A DNA stretch of 60,000 nucleotides, from the NCBI GenBank assembly GCA_903813345.2, contig CAIIXF020000001.1, positions 59,260,270 to 59,320,269 of the forward strand, given 5' to 3'. The number at the start of each line of letters is the position of its first letter. Positions within the stretch are counted from its first letter, which is position 1. Positions 12,302-40,405 of this stretch are shown piece after piece. The DNA is from Owenia fusiformis (lineage: Eukaryota > Annelida > Polychaeta > Sabellida > Oweniidae). The translations under genes were made by a program, and so were the position numbers. The notes under the pieces are model-generated. The model had not been told where the DNA came from and made no database searches. It saw only the letters and a list, made by a program, of their open reading frames with translations.

Positions 12302-13945
12302 ATGGAACATCTGATCTTTATAAAACGGAACAGGGTAGCTAGTGGCTACCTCAATGAGACAACTTACAACTGTACAGATGTTAATAATAACATAACATAT
12401 ACCTGTGAAGATGTCAATATATCATTAACAAACAAAACTCGAACAGATGTATTTGTTATACCTGATATTTACGCCACAACACAGAAACTACTGTTCTTTT
12501 CCCTAACTGTGATGATACCATTGGGAATCATCTTTAATGTACTATCAATCGTGACATTCATGTCACGCCGTATGCGGCAGCAATCTAGCTATTGGTACCT
12601 GGCAATGTTAGGCGTGGCAGACATTTTGGTTCTTGTAACAGAGATTTTTCGAGCCTGGTTGCCAAGCATCAGTGTGAATTGGTTCAATGAGAATATAGTC
12701 CTATGTGCCAGCGTCATGTATCTTTCCATGATAGGACGATTCCTCTCTGGTTGGCTCATTGCTTTATTCACACTTGAAAGGTTCGTTGTCATATTGCGTC
12801 CACTTCAACAAAAGAAGATATCTATTCCATCATTGGCTAGAAGAAACATAGCAGTGCTGACCTCAATTGGGGCACTTCTTTGTATTTATATTTTCTTCAT
12901 GATTGAAGTGCGCAGTGCAAAAGACCAGTATGTCTGTAACTCTAAAGCAGGATTAAAAGAAGTGTATCTGAACTTAACACGTGTGTTCATCGTTCTCTCG
13001 ACATTTCTCCCTGCTCTGATAATATGCCTCTTGAATGCAGCGACTATTTATGAATTGGTTAGTTTTCGAAATGAAAGACCAGAGATGATGGATGGTGGTC
13101 GGCAGGCTGCGTCTGATAGGAATAAAATCACAGTGATGTTGATCACAGTATCAACATGTTTCGTTATCCTAACCACACCCTATCAGGTTTACTGGTTCTA
13201 CAACACATCAACGAAGTTCACATCTGCCTATGGACAAATCTATTCCCGAAGCATCTTAGCCATCATACGTGTATTCTACACACTTAATTTCGTCATCAAC
13301 TTTTTATTGTATAACATTGTTGGGACAAAATTTCGACGTGAACTTCACAGGATTCTTTGTTGTAATAAATTGTCGTCAAATAACATGGATTATATTAGTA
13401 CAGGTCGTACACGTAGCGTGTCCCTTCATGCTATCTTCAAGAAACACAGCACTACGAGCACAATCAGTATGTCCAGTACCCAGAGACCCAGTAAAATCAG
13501 CATATCCAGTATCTCTCAATTCCTTACCAGTAAGGGATTTACCAGGAAATCCAGTTCAGCGGTTCAAACCAAAAATAATGAAAATAATACAACAAATGGT
13601 TTTCCTGGAAACCCCATTTCTCTAGATACATCACAAAATGACGAATGTAATCAGGGGAGAAGATTCTCGAGAAAACTAAGCTCTGTTGAACAAATAAAAA
13701 ATGATGAGCGAACTATGTCAAGACGTTTTTCAAGAAAACGTTCCTCTGTTTGCGATGTACAGTGTGACAACAAGAATATTGCAAGACGTTATTCTCGAAA
13801 ACCCAGCTTAGCTGAAGAATTGAGAAGTACCCATATGAAAAACAGTACAAGGCGCTATTCAAAGACTCAAAATTCAATTAAAGAGCCAAATTCCACAAAA
13901 ACAAGAAAGAACGCTGTTAGTGTTATTGAGGAACAAAATGTTTGA
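12302..13945 (+). CDS. Rhodopsin-family GPCR (peptide-receptor-like, orphan)
   Basis: Single-exon receptor of 547 aa; the ATG at 12302 follows AACATA, and a 5' UTR intron is possible. The extracellular N-terminus has five N-glycosylation sequons (N18, N23, N30, N39, N44). Seven membrane segments lie near residues 61-87, 97-120, 131-158, 181-202, 222-248, 274-298 and 315-341. Class A marks: LAMLGVADIL in TM2 (conserved Asp), Cys135/Cys212 for the TM3-loop bridge, ERF in place of DRY after TM3, TTPYQVYWF in TM6, and NFVINFLLYNIVGTKFRREL in place of NPxxY plus helix 8. Overall form is that of lophotrochozoan neuropeptide receptors; the ligand is unknown. The roughly 200-residue tail is Ser/Thr-rich and carries four R-R-[FY]-S motifs (453, 474, 495, 517) spaced 21-22 residues, a basophilic-kinase-like pattern. 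A likely poly(A) signal is at 14154-14159. Confidence 0.93.
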   Translation: MEHLIFIKRNRVASGYLNETTYNCTDVNNNITYTCEDVNISLTNKTRTDVFVIPDIYATTQKLLFFSLTVMIPLGIIFNVLSIVTFMSRRMRQQSSYWYLAMLGVADILVLVTEIFRAWLPSISVNWFNENIVLCASVMYLSMIGRFLSGWLIALFTLERFVVILRPLQQKKISIPSLARRNIAVLTSIGALLCIYIFFMIEVRSAKDQYVCNSKAGLKEVYLNLTRVFIVLSTFLPALIICLLNAATIYELVSFRNERPEMMDGGRQAASDRNKITVMLITVSTCFVILTTPYQVYWFYNTSTKFTSAYGQIYSRSILAIIRVFYTLNFVINFLLYNIVGTKFRRELHRILCCNKLSSNNMDYISTGRTRSVSLHAIFKKHSTTSTISMSSTQRPSKISISSISQFLTSKGFTRKSSSAVQTKNNENNTTNGFPGNPISLDTSQNDECNQGRRFSRKLSSVEQIKNDERTMSRRFSRKRSSVCDVQCDNKNIARRYSRKPSLAEELRSTHMKNSTRRYSKTQNSIKEPNSTKTRKNAVSVIEEQNV

Positions 13946-14759
13946 GATAAATACATACCATATGTACAGTACAGAGATTATATGATAGTACCATGATCAA
14001 AAAATGAATCAAGGCATTAACATAACAAAATGTCACTACCGGGTAAGTTATTGTAAACAGTAACAAAAACTGTAACAATATTTTACAGATAACGAATGAT
14101 GACACGAGCAACTGGTCACAGAAACAATATTTTACCTCTTCTTGGTGATGACAAATAAATAGAACAGTGAAATCTGCATTCATTATTTACTTAATTACAT
14201 TTAATTATAGTAGATACTCAAATATTTCAGAGGAGGTCACTTTCATTGTATTTCTATAATAAAAATTAGCTCTTGGTCAACAGGTCTGAGAGAACAATTT
14301 GGGTGGCCAACCTTGTATGTGTCTGTAAAACTTCAACACAATGAATTGTACATAATTACATTTATCATTTTAAGAAATATATATTTTAATGTATTACACA
14401 TTACTAATATTTTTGTGTTACTAATATTTACAAATATTATTTTACATATTATTCCAAATTCTTGGGTTCACTGCACAATGGACTTATTTCACATTAAGTT
14501 GACATTTTTAAAGCATAAAGAGATTAAGGCTGAACTAAAACAAAATATTTTAATCAAATTAAAACAATTTCTTCTTCAATTCAGCTCTTATACCTCTAGA
14601 TGACAACTATGAAGATTTGAATTAATATCACATCTTTATTATGTAATCCAAGAACTGGTAATATCTCTGCTTCACTGTTCTTCACTATTGTACAATATAC
14701 ATATATTTAAATTAATATTAATGAGGACACAATATCCTTGTTATATCCTCGTTATTATG
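13946..14759. other. Intergenic, convergent 3' ends of GPCR and DRC1
   Basis: Short AT-rich spacer. AATAAA at 14154-14159 (plus) fits the GPCR; TTTATT at 14635-14640 (AATAAA on minus) fits DRC1. I see no gene here. Confidence 0.6.
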
Positions 14760-26533
<11,774 letters not shown>

Positions 26534-26857
26534 TGTTAAAATGTTGAAAAATATGAAAATTTGAAGAAATGTGATTGTGTATGAGGTTGCTATGTTGAAA
26601 TCTCGTTAAATCCTGTCACATGACCTTTTATTAATTCTGGATTTTTATAATAAATGATACTATTTAAACATTTCATTGATATGATTTCAATACCATTGTC
26701 CTTGTATAATCCGATGTAAATGAGGCTGTATCGTATCAAGTTCTTATAGTGATATGAAATGATAGAATGTATAAACAACGGTATTGAGATTTTGCGAGAT
26801 TTTGCAGACAGCTTTGGTTCCCAGGATGCAATTGTACTTCCTTTTTTCCAATCCAAC
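26534..26857. promoter_or_regulatory. Divergent promoter of DRC1 (-) and RpL11 (+)
   Basis: Only 324 bases separate the two start codons. On the RpL11 side a C/T run (26837-26849, CTTCCTTTTTTCC) fits a 5' TOP transcription start. TTCCCAGGATGCAATTG just before it resembles a ZNF143/Staf site. On the DRC1 side GTTGCTATGTTGAA (26586-26599) has one good and one poor RFX half-site, as expected for a ciliary gene. GTCACATGAC at 26615-26624 is an E-box/M-box palindrome. Confidence 0.6.
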
Positions 26858-31079
<4,222 letters not shown>

Positions 31080-31263
31080 GCCTCCACTCTATGATAACCA
31101 GAAATAATAGAAAAGGACTTGAAAAAGCCAATATTTAATTGTACAAACTATCAGACAATAAACGGCTGTCCCAGTCAAATGAAAAAAAACCTACACAAAT
31201 GTGTTGTGTAATGTGTACTATACATTGGAGAATATTCTGTTGTCCTAAAACTGCAGTTGTAAG

Positions 31264-31414
31264 CAGTGTAGGCCCTAAGGATCTCAAACCAGCTGGTCAA
31301 AATGGCATTACGGACCAGTTGCAACATTATTTTCGTATACCTAGTGAAAAAATCAACTGGTTCGTTTCAAAAGTAACTAGGTAATGACCAGCGACTGGTC
31401 CTTAGCCTACACTG
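31264..31414. mobile_element. Short inverted-repeat element (about 151 bp)
   Basis: CAGTGTAGGCCCTAAGGA at 31264 and the complement of CAGTGTAGGCTAAGGA ending at 31414 form imperfect ends; internal CTGGTC/GACCAG motifs repeat. It lies just past the RpL11 poly(A) signal. No coding content. Confidence 0.5.
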
Positions 31415-32314
31415 GTTGTAAGCTGTGGGAACATTTTGTTTCATCTTCACAAGGTAAGGAAATGTAATGCTACCTTCCATTGGGGTAGCATGCTGATGGT
31501 GTTTACCACATTTTTGAGAAGATGAAGTGGGTGAGGCTTAACACTATCCATAATCACCTTTATGGCTTCCCCTATCTACCACCAATCCTAGAAAGCATAT
31601 ATGCCCATTTCTTATATATCATATGAGGATTTGTTCTATTTTGGACTTATTGAAACAACTTCTAACTTGGCAGAAGTTGACCTTAGCATTCTGAGATAAT
31701 CTGAGAACCACATTTTCTCAACTTGGCCATCTCAAAATTCCAGAATTACTAATAAGCTTTACTATGCAATATAGATTATGGAGCCATTTGATAAGGACAT
31801 GAAGGATTGGCTGTGGACAAGGGGACGGTTAATATTATGAAAGACCCTGTATACTGAGTGGGTGGTAAATGGCTGTCATATTTTCCCGAAAGAAAACATT
31901 CAGGTTTTCCCTAATAAGGGGGTAGGTGGCCTTGGACTGCAACAAAAGGTAGTGCAACTTTTGCTAGAAGCATTAGTGTGGATAAGTACTACGGAGTCAG
32001 TTTCCTTTCAACTTGACGAAAATTGGGGGTATTTGTCATAAGTTAATCCTGATTTATCAACAAAGAGCCACATGCAGTATGTAGGTTATTGCAAACAATT
32101 TCTTATATCTTGGATTATCAATATTTTCTGATCATGAAGACAGGCTTATATTTTAGATCCATCCATTATCTCCAAGAAATGTGGACATGTATAATGATTG
32201 CAACTTCAATAAAATACCACCGAGTCAAAGTTCATCATTGTCAGAAAATAGTCAGTCCAGATATTGTCTGAAATTGTTTGCCTTTCCAAAACCCCATATT
32301 TAACTGACCATATG

Positions 32315-33162
32315 CACCCTATGCAGACAGAGCCTGTGGGAAATATTGGGTGCGGCGCAAATGAGCGGAGGGTGCGGAGCTAACGGTCATTTTTGAATTT
32401 AAAATTGGGATATTTCTGAAACTAAGCCGTTTTGGGACTTCAAATATACCAAGATATGTGTATTTGACACCAAATATCAATAAAATTGTGAAAATAGTAG
32501 TGCAATTCATTTTATAGCGACGCAGTATGCCTTAAACATTTCCCAGACCTATATATTTTGAGACTATCCTTTTAATACTGCGTCCCCAGCATTCATAAAA
32601 AATGGTGTTCAAGATACACTACCCATGCAAATTATTTTTGCATCTTGGAAGCCAGGCAGTATCTGTGTGATTTTATAAAAATTCGGAAATGTTCTTCAGA
32701 TATGAGCCCCTCTAAATATTGGGTGCGGAGCTACGTTTATGGAGCTGCTCCGCACCCAATATTTAGAGGGGCTCATTTCTGAAGAACATTTCCGAATTTT
32801 TATAAAATCACACAGATACTGCCTGGCTTCCAAGATGCAAAATAATTTGTATAGATAGTGCACCTTGAACACCATTTTTTATGAATGCTGGGGACTCAGT
32901 ATTAAAAGGATAATTTCAAAATATATAGGTCTGGGAAAGGTTTAAGGCACACTGCGTCGCTATAGAATGAATTGCGCTACTATTTTCACAATTGTATTGA
33001 TATTTGGTGTCAAATACACATATCATGGTATATTTGAAGTCCCAAAACGGCTTAGTTTCAGAAATATCCCAAATTCAAATTCAAAAATAACCGTTAGCTC
33101 CGCACCCTCCGCTCATTTGCTCCGCACCCAATATTTCCCACAGGCTCTGTCTGCATAGGGTG
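32315..33162. mobile_element. 848-bp foldback DNA element, 5-bp target duplication ATATG
   Basis: Near-perfect palindrome centred near 32740. Ends are CACCCTATGCAGACAGAGCC and its complement, flanked by ATATG on both sides (32310-32314, 33163-33167). GGGTGCGGAGC motifs sit near both ends and again at the centre. Past the end motifs, TAACGGT followed by TTGAATTTAAAA is shared with the element at 22561. No transposase. Confidence 0.92.
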
Positions 33163-33879
33163 ATATGAATAACAATAGGAGTATATTGCGCAACTTTTGA
33201 AAACATGACTTAGAAGTTATTCGTCATCTCCAGCATTACAATTGTAATATATATTTAATTTTAGTAAATGTCAACACTAGTATTTGACAAATTAAAGGTA
33301 TTATTGAGTATCAGCAGTTCAATATGCAATATTAATTATAAACTGAAATGCCAGGGGATGGGTTTTCATATTTGTGAGAAGAATACATATTGAATTCAAT
33401 TTTAGGGAGACTGGGAGAGGAATGGCTACTATAATTACAGTAATCATAAATTGAAATGAAAAATGATTCTTGTAAAACATGTTTTTATTATTTCAGTTCT
33501 GCAATGACCATGCAACACAGCTGGATTAGCAATCACAAAATTGAAGCCATGAGGTTAGTCTCGACTTTGTCATCACAAAGTTCAGTTTAATAGTGAATGT
33601 GATAATACTGCTGCAAACGGGCAAAATGTGTCCTTTTTAGAATATGATACAGAAATTAAATGCACAGAGGAGCTAAAGGTTGCCCTGTCACAACCACTCA
33701 TTATGGTATACCTGTCTTCACATATTGAATGTTGTTTTTATAATCAACTTGTTTAACAGTTTAATATTCTCTATACCTAATGTACTGAATTTTGCCCTGT
33801 TTGCATCATTATGATATGATAAAGATATAGTTGCAAAATACTGTATGAATGTCCTCCATATCATTGTATACTATAATAA

Positions 33880-36800
33880 TTATGCCTTCTGACTTTGCTC
33901 TGATTTATTTGAACGTGCTGAATTGGGTGCTGATTTTTTATCTGATTTACTTCCCCGAGCTGAATCAGTTGATGATTTCTTTGATCTTGCACTATTTGGA
34001 GCAGAATTCTTTTCACTTTTATTGTCCTCATTTTCATCGTCTTTAGTATCCAATTCTTTCATACACTCGTGTATAGCTTTCTTAGATCCTGGAGTGTTTT
34101 GGAGATAAGCAAAGTAAGCTTTACGCATATTTGGTCGACTTGAAGGTGCAACTTCCTCCATTTTGTCAAGTTCCATACGGAAAAAGTCCTGTTTTGTCCT
34201 GGTATAATCAGCATTTACTTTCTGGTCTGCATTTCTTCCAAACTTTACCTTGATTTCTTCCCTGGAACAAAATAGAATTTTTGTCACATATTAGTGCAAT
34301 TAATTTGGATTATAAGGCATACTTTTACTATCTTAGTAATCTTACCATCTTACAGTAATACTGTTAAGTGAAGATATAACTAAATATTATTGGTCAATTT
34401 TTGGGCTTTAGCGTGTCATTTAGTTGATTGCCTACACAAGCATTTTTTCTTGTTTATTTTAAGTGGTTCAATTTTTCAAGAACTCATCAAACCTGAGACT
34501 TTGAGTTTATAAAATTTATTATCTACAGATAGTGCAAATCACAAATCCATTTAACTCACGCAAACTGCTGTTGAGCTTACCTTATTTCAGGGACATCGGC
34601 ATAGTTTAATTTCTTGTTACTTATTTCTTTTGTATCCATTGCTACAGCAGGGTATTTAGGAAGCCTGGTGCTGCCCTCTTTTGGTGGACGTTCCTTATTG
34701 TCTCGAGGTCTAGAGTGAAGAAAAAATGAAAATGAAATGCCAACAATTGAAAGTGTGCATTTCATTGTAAGTTTTTATTTTATAAACTGAATTTTATTCT
34801 ATATATTACTCTAGACATGGAACTTTCATTTGCACTTACGATTTTTCATCCTTTCGGAAAGGTTTTGGTTCTATGTGTTCTCCAACAGTTTTGTCCATCT
34901 TAAGGTCTTCCCATGGGTCACACAAACCAATAGATGTCTCCCTCATAGCATAGTCGTGACGTTGACCTTCAGGCTGAAAATCATAAATGAGAATTAAAAG
35001 TCACTGAATGTCTCAATTTTAAGGCACATATTTTCATGAAAGTTTTCCAAAATGAAATCCATGTCTTTTCCAAATAATAAAATGAAAGCCCTATAAACTA
35101 TAACAATTGAAAATCAATAATATTGCCATTATTTGAAATACATCATTGGATATCAGGAAATGATTTTCCACAAAAAGATGCAAGAGTGCTCAATCAATGT
35201 ACACATTGGTTCCATTTTATAGATTTTGTAAATGTCATTGTCCTAACTAATGACCTATGGCAGTTGATTTACTGATTCAAGAACATGTTTTTAGTGGAGG
35301 GCTATTTCTATTTATGATATACTTGTGTATATAAACATTGATTTGTACCAATTCCTTCATAGTCTTTTGTTTTGTAAAGTCGTTTATTGTTTCAATGAAA
35401 TGGCTACATCAATAGGCCTATAGTTACATTACATCAATATGATGTCAACTAATGCCATATCATATACTAGTATACCATCATACTATTTATTCCATGTAAC
35501 TGACTGGAAATATCATATTGGAACTCGACATGAAACCAATATCCAATATCCCTTCCAGCAAATAACTTCTATTTATTTTCAATGCCTATAACATACCACA
35601 TAAAAAGATCTATTATTTTGGAAGACTCTATTGATAAAACCTACCAGCTCAACAATGAACTTTGCTGTTTTTGTGTTATAGTATGGCTCAAGGGTGTTGA
35701 ATATGTAAGGAGTGTACTCCTTTTCTTCAGGTGGAACAATCTTCTCTGCTTCTCTTTCAAGACTCTCTTGTAAGCGCCTGAGTTCCTCTTTGAAATACTC
35801 CTTCCTCTTGTCTTTTCCATCTTCACTCTTGTCTTCTGGAAGATCATAAGGAGAAATATAGGTTCTATTTATTACTCTTAAGCCAAAGCCAGTAGTGGTA
35901 GAGGTAGCTAATTTCAAAAAGGAGAGAAAACAAACTTTTGAGTTGCAGTTGATATATGCTATTGTAACTTGTAAAGATTCAGTGTGTTCTAAATAAAACA
36001 AGAACTCTGTAGCTGCAATAATGTAAAGATGTAGCTGTATTATTTGGATAAAACAATGATGGTATTTCCAAGCAAAATATGAAGACACTGAAGTAACAAT
36101 GTAACTGCAACTATGAAAGCAATATTGTAACAATGTAGCTGCCATAATGTAACAATGTAGCTGCAATTATTAATGCAATATTGTAACAATGTAGCTGCAA
36201 TTATTCATGCAATATTGTAACAATGTAACTGCAATTATGACTGCAACATTGTAACAAGGTAGCTGCAATTATTAATGCAATATTGTAACAATGTAGCTGC
36301 AATTATTAATGCAATATTGTAACCATGTAGCTGCAATTATTAATGCAATATTGTAACAATGTAGCTGCAATTATTAATGCAATATTGTAACAATGTAACT
36401 GCAATTATCAATGCAATATTGTTACAATGTAGCTGCAATTTTTTAATGCAATATTGTAACAATGTAACTGCAATTATGAATGCAATATTGTAACAATATA
36501 GCTGCAATTATTAATGCAATATTGTAACAATGTAGATGCCATAATGTAACAATGTAGCTGCAATATATAGATGAAGCTGCAATGTAGACTGAAGCAAGAA
36601 TTTGATTGAAATGAATTACTCTGTTGATGCGTTAAAGCAAAATTTGAACAAAATTGTAACTGCAATACAATAAATGAGACGCAACAACAACATTGTAGCT
36701 GGCATTAGAATCATTTGTTACTCATTAAAGTTACAGTATAGCCAAAAATGCAATAATGCTGCTGAAATAAAGCAACACTATGACCTCAATGAAGCAAACT

Positions 36801-39800
36801 ATGAAACTATAAAAATAGATACATGACACGCATGATGTAGCTGCAAGTAACAATGCTTTGCGATTAGCAATATAGCGGCAATGAAGCAAACCCATCAGGT
36901 CCAATAACAGGCAAAAGCTCCGATACAAGCATTATGTCAACTTGAAAAAGATTGTGTCATCGCAGAAATGTTTGACCGATCATGTTAGTGCAAGTGTAAT
37001 CATTAAATTACACTATACCCACCCTTGTTTGTTTTGTTTTTGCCCCGTGGCGTGGACTTTTTGCTACCTGCTAGACAAACAATTAAAACTTTAAATACTG
37101 GAGATTACCAAGGATGAAGAAGAGTCGCGATAACCAGTTAGCTGCATCCCTTTGTCTTTCTTGAACTTTTCAAATCCGCAAACGGCAGATAAGAGGGGAT
37201 CTGGTAAACTAGAATGTCTTTTCTTCATCCCAGAAACTACTAATGTTTGTCATTTTAATTGTTATATGCTGAATATATGTTCAATTCAATTCAATTCAAT
37301 TCACTTTATTTCAAATGTTTCAAATACAGTGTTTTACGTTGACATGAAAAGACACCCCGAGGGGTGTATAAGTTCCATGTTTAACATACAATATAGCATT
37401 TATTAAATTAACAGTCAGGTAATATGGAAACAAAAAAATGACAAAGCATAACATGCATCACAATAAAATACAAGTAATAAGAAGAAAGCATTTTTCAAAG
37501 AAGATCTAATAATGACTTAGCAAATCAAACTTTAACTTTCGTTCAAATGATTTGATATGTTTAGACTTTTTGAGATCAAGTGAAAGAGTATTGTAGAGTA
37601 ATGGGCCACTTGTTTCGATTGATTTTCTTCCAATTTCTGTTCTGAATTTTTTTACAGTTAAATTCTTATTAATTCTCGTGTCATGATTATGAATTGCTGT
37701 TCCAGGAACAAATAAATGTTTGAACTTTTGAAAAGGAAATTCTGGTGATTCTGAAACAGTTTTCTGAACAAAGCTAGCGGTTTGTAGTTTATTGATGTCA
37801 AATATATTCAATATTTTCAGTTTTGAAAAGAGAGGTCCTGAAGGAGCCAGACGATCAGAATAGGTGATAACTCTCAAGAATTTCTTTTGCAGAACATACA
37901 ATTTTTGAATAAGAGGTTTTATGGCATTTCCCCATAAAAGGTTACAATAGCTTAAGTAGGAATATATCACGGAATAATAGATAGTGGTCATTGTATTTAA
38001 AGTAATAATGTTGAATCTCCTTTTTATACTTTTAACCTTTGTATATTATTTAATCTAATTTGATGTACATTTTTATGCTCTCCCAACACGGAGGAAAATA
38101 AAGAAACATAAACATAAACTGCATTGTTTAAAAACATCGTTCATATTTTACGATAAAGTTATAAAAGGGGACAATTGTGAGATTAACATCACAATAGTCT
38201 AGAAATGATAGAATCATCAAATTGAAGCGATAACACGGAAATCCCCCAGGCCACATAAATGTGATGGCATTCAAAACAATTTGGGGAAATTAGGTATTGT
38301 CAAAATTTAATGAAAGTTCAGTTCAGTTCAGTTCAGATCAGTGTCTTTATTTCCTCCACATAGGTGAAGATTTAAACATTACATATAATTACAATGCAAT
38401 TGTATTACTTCTAACAAATCCTTACAACATTGATAACTGATTAAGTTGGAAATTTACGAGATTACAAATTCTTACAGTATTGATAAGAAGTAAGAAAAGT
38501 AGGCAATAATGACTTCTATGATTTTAGTCGTGCGCTTACCACTATCCTCTTTATTGTTTTCCTGTTGTTCCTCCTTGTTGTTCTGCTCTTCATTTACAGC
38601 ATTCTGGAATAAATATCAACAAAGTTAAACAATATAAATTACATCATATCTGTGAAATAAACAAACGAACGGACCAGGAACGAACAAACGAACGAACGAA
38701 TGAACGAACGGACGGACAAAGAGACAAACTGAAAACACTGATGATGAGTAAATGATTGGAAATATGGAAGATTATGTAAAATATTTATCACAACAGGAAT
38801 GATATCTCAAAAACGAATAATGAAATATTGATTTACTCTTCGTGGTATGAAGTGGATGGAAACATTAGACCACTTTAACATTGTTAGACAAGCATGATAT
38901 AAGGTGAGTTTAGAGCACATTTTACTTCTCAGGGACCAACCATTTTATTTTAAGAAATACGATCTTGCAAGAGTGACATATTTTGAACGTTGCTCTCCAA
39001 CATTGTGTGGCTACAACACTTTTGGAGATATGAAAATATATTTGCCTAGAGAATTGTAAATAACTGTTTTGGAAAATGATCACATTCTAGTTTAGAGTAG
39101 AACGTTTAATGGTCGCCCCTCCCCGTATCTATTATTCAATAACTGAAGTGTTATCTAAACTCAAATGATTTAAATACTCATTGTTTTTGAACCATTTAAA
39201 GGGCATTTTGACACAACATAAGTGTTACAATATTCTAAGATACAAAACACAACATCAATAAAACAATCATGTATGTAATTTATCCAACCCCATTTGTCCT
39301 TCCAGCTAATGTGTTGATCCGTGTTGAGATGTTTTAAGTTAGTATCTCATCTTACATCGATTGGAGTGTCGGTGATATTGAGCCTTTTCCAAAGGAAATG
39401 TTACTTTAACAGCACAATCAATGAGGAAAAATACAATAAAGGTATCTAAATGAAAATGTTCTATTGTATGTTAGTTCTATTGTGGCCTATATTAATATAG
39501 TTGCTGTATCAGAATAAGCCCCTTTCTCAAGCACCTTGCAGTATTCAAAATATTCCAAATGAAATATTAATTTAATAATCGAATTGATTGCATACATTTA
39601 ATTGTGTCGTTATATAACTTCTCAGGAGGTAGCTTTAAAGGGAACCAAACCAACGATATCAATTTTTGTTTACATAAAATTCCTTCAAGGAATTACAGAA
39701 TGATTTCATATCGGCCCTTTGTAACCTTTTATTTCTTCAAGGCAAGAAGAAAAAACAAAAATAAACAACTTCTAAACTAATTTTGATACCTATATCTTCG

Positions 39801-40405
39801 GCTATATCATACTATCATGAGAAATCATGGCCTTTTATTAGTTCCTTTATTTCTAGAAAGTATATTTCTAGTTGAAAAACAGAAAGATGCGATCAGAATG
39901 ATATCATACCACTTACAGTTATGACACTTGGCAAATACAATAAGATGGCATTAGTGGCAACATGGGCTCTATCAGTGGTAGAGCCCATGGTGGCAACTGG
40001 CAAACATTTAAATTAAAAAAAACCTAAAAACAATAAAACCATTGACTCACTCCGACTTTGGATTATAGTCTAAACACTGAGAAAATATCATTCAATGATT
40101 TATCTCATGAAGATTTTATGATTTGTTACTTTCAACTATATTTACTGAGGTGTAAAAAGGATGTCGTATGGTAACGTGATCGAACTAAGTAATAGATCTA
40201 GAGACAAACCATCATAGCATGTATGATGCGAAAGAAACTTGGCATGGTTTACCAAATATACTACACAGGACGACAAAGCCCACATGTAAACACAGAGCAT
40301 AAACATTTAATCTAAAACTTAAAAGTAGCCTAAATTAATTTACAAAGATGGTAAATTGAAGAACAGAACTTTATATAGACTTACCTGTTCTTCGTGATCA
40401 CTCAT
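33880..40405 (-). CDS. Unrecognised conserved-looking protein, 7 exons
   Basis: Exons 5' to 3' on minus: 40385-40405 (MSDHEEQ), 38540-38603, 37023-37067 (or to 37070, a NAGNAG acceptor), 35645-35907, 34840-34973, 34581-34709, 33880-34261; phases agree, 345 aa. I do not recognise the family. The N-terminus is acidic (NEEQNNKEEQQENNKED). The middle has a compact part (GFGLRVINRTYISPYDLPED), a charged helix rich in E/R (about 85-120) and TPYIFNTLEPYYNTKTAKFI. Then come SIGLCDPWEDLKMDKTVGEH, a basic/Pro stretch and a helical part (DFFRMELDKMEE, KAYFAYLQNTPGSKKA). The C-terminus is low-complexity Ser/Lys with SAPNSARS twice. No signal peptide or membrane segment. The short-motif, Pro/Tyr style recalls axonemal or microtubule-associated proteins, which is a guess. 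Its introns hold a minisatellite and a LINE fragment. Confidence 0.72.
36092..36561. repeat. 34-bp minisatellite, about 13 copies
   Basis: Unit TGTAACAATGTAGCTGCAAT plus TATTAATGCAATAT, with a few short units. Lies in the intron between 35907 and 37023 of the minus-strand gene. Confidence 0.93.
37280..37991 (-). mobile_element. 5'-truncated non-LTR retrotransposon (CR1/L2/jockey-like RT tail)
   Basis: A minus-strand frame at 37506-37991 encodes about 160 residues of the region after the reverse transcriptase fingers/palm: SYLSYCNLLWGNA, LYVLQKKFLRVIT, GPLLYNTLSLDLKK, FERKLKFDLL. These are typical of the C-terminal end of CR1/jockey-type polymerases. The 3' end on minus is a (GAATT)n tail near 37280-37300. 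The polymerase active site is missing, so the copy is dead. Confidence 0.75.
38050..38115 (+). mobile_element. Possible LINE 3' end
   Basis: CACGGAGGAAAATAAAG followed by ACATAAACATAAA resembles a non-LTR 3' UTR and tail; a similar TGGAGGAAATAAAG lies on minus near 38340-38365. No coding part is attached. Confidence 0.35.
38316..38400 (-). mobile_element. Possible LINE 3' end with (GAACT)n tail
   Basis: On minus: TGGAGGAAATAAAGACACTG, then about four GAACT units. Related to the tail-like sequence at 38050-38115 in opposite orientation. Confidence 0.4.
38664..38717. repeat. (GAAC)n-type simple repeat
   Basis: AACGAACAAACGAACGAACG with GACG variants, in the second-to-first exon intron of the minus-strand gene. 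Confidence 0.85.

Larger units (their letters stand above)
31080..33879. other. Intergenic between RpL11 and the minus-strand gene at 33880
   Basis: Holds the RpL11 3' UTR (to about 31180), the small inverted-repeat element and the 848-bp foldback element. Nothing gene-like otherwise; the two mirror-image 63-codon frames at 32319-32510 and 32967-33158 are the two arms of the palindrome. Confidence 0.6.

Noticed and set aside
32319-33158. Two mirror-image 63-codon frames with almost the same protein
   Set aside because: They are the two arms of the 848-bp palindrome read outward; no start context, splice sites or known domain.
35908-36166. Apparent N-terminal extension of the exon at 35645-35907
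   Set aside because: It is intron read-through into the 34-bp minisatellite; an acceptor (AAATTAG) at 35908-35909 gives the right phase.
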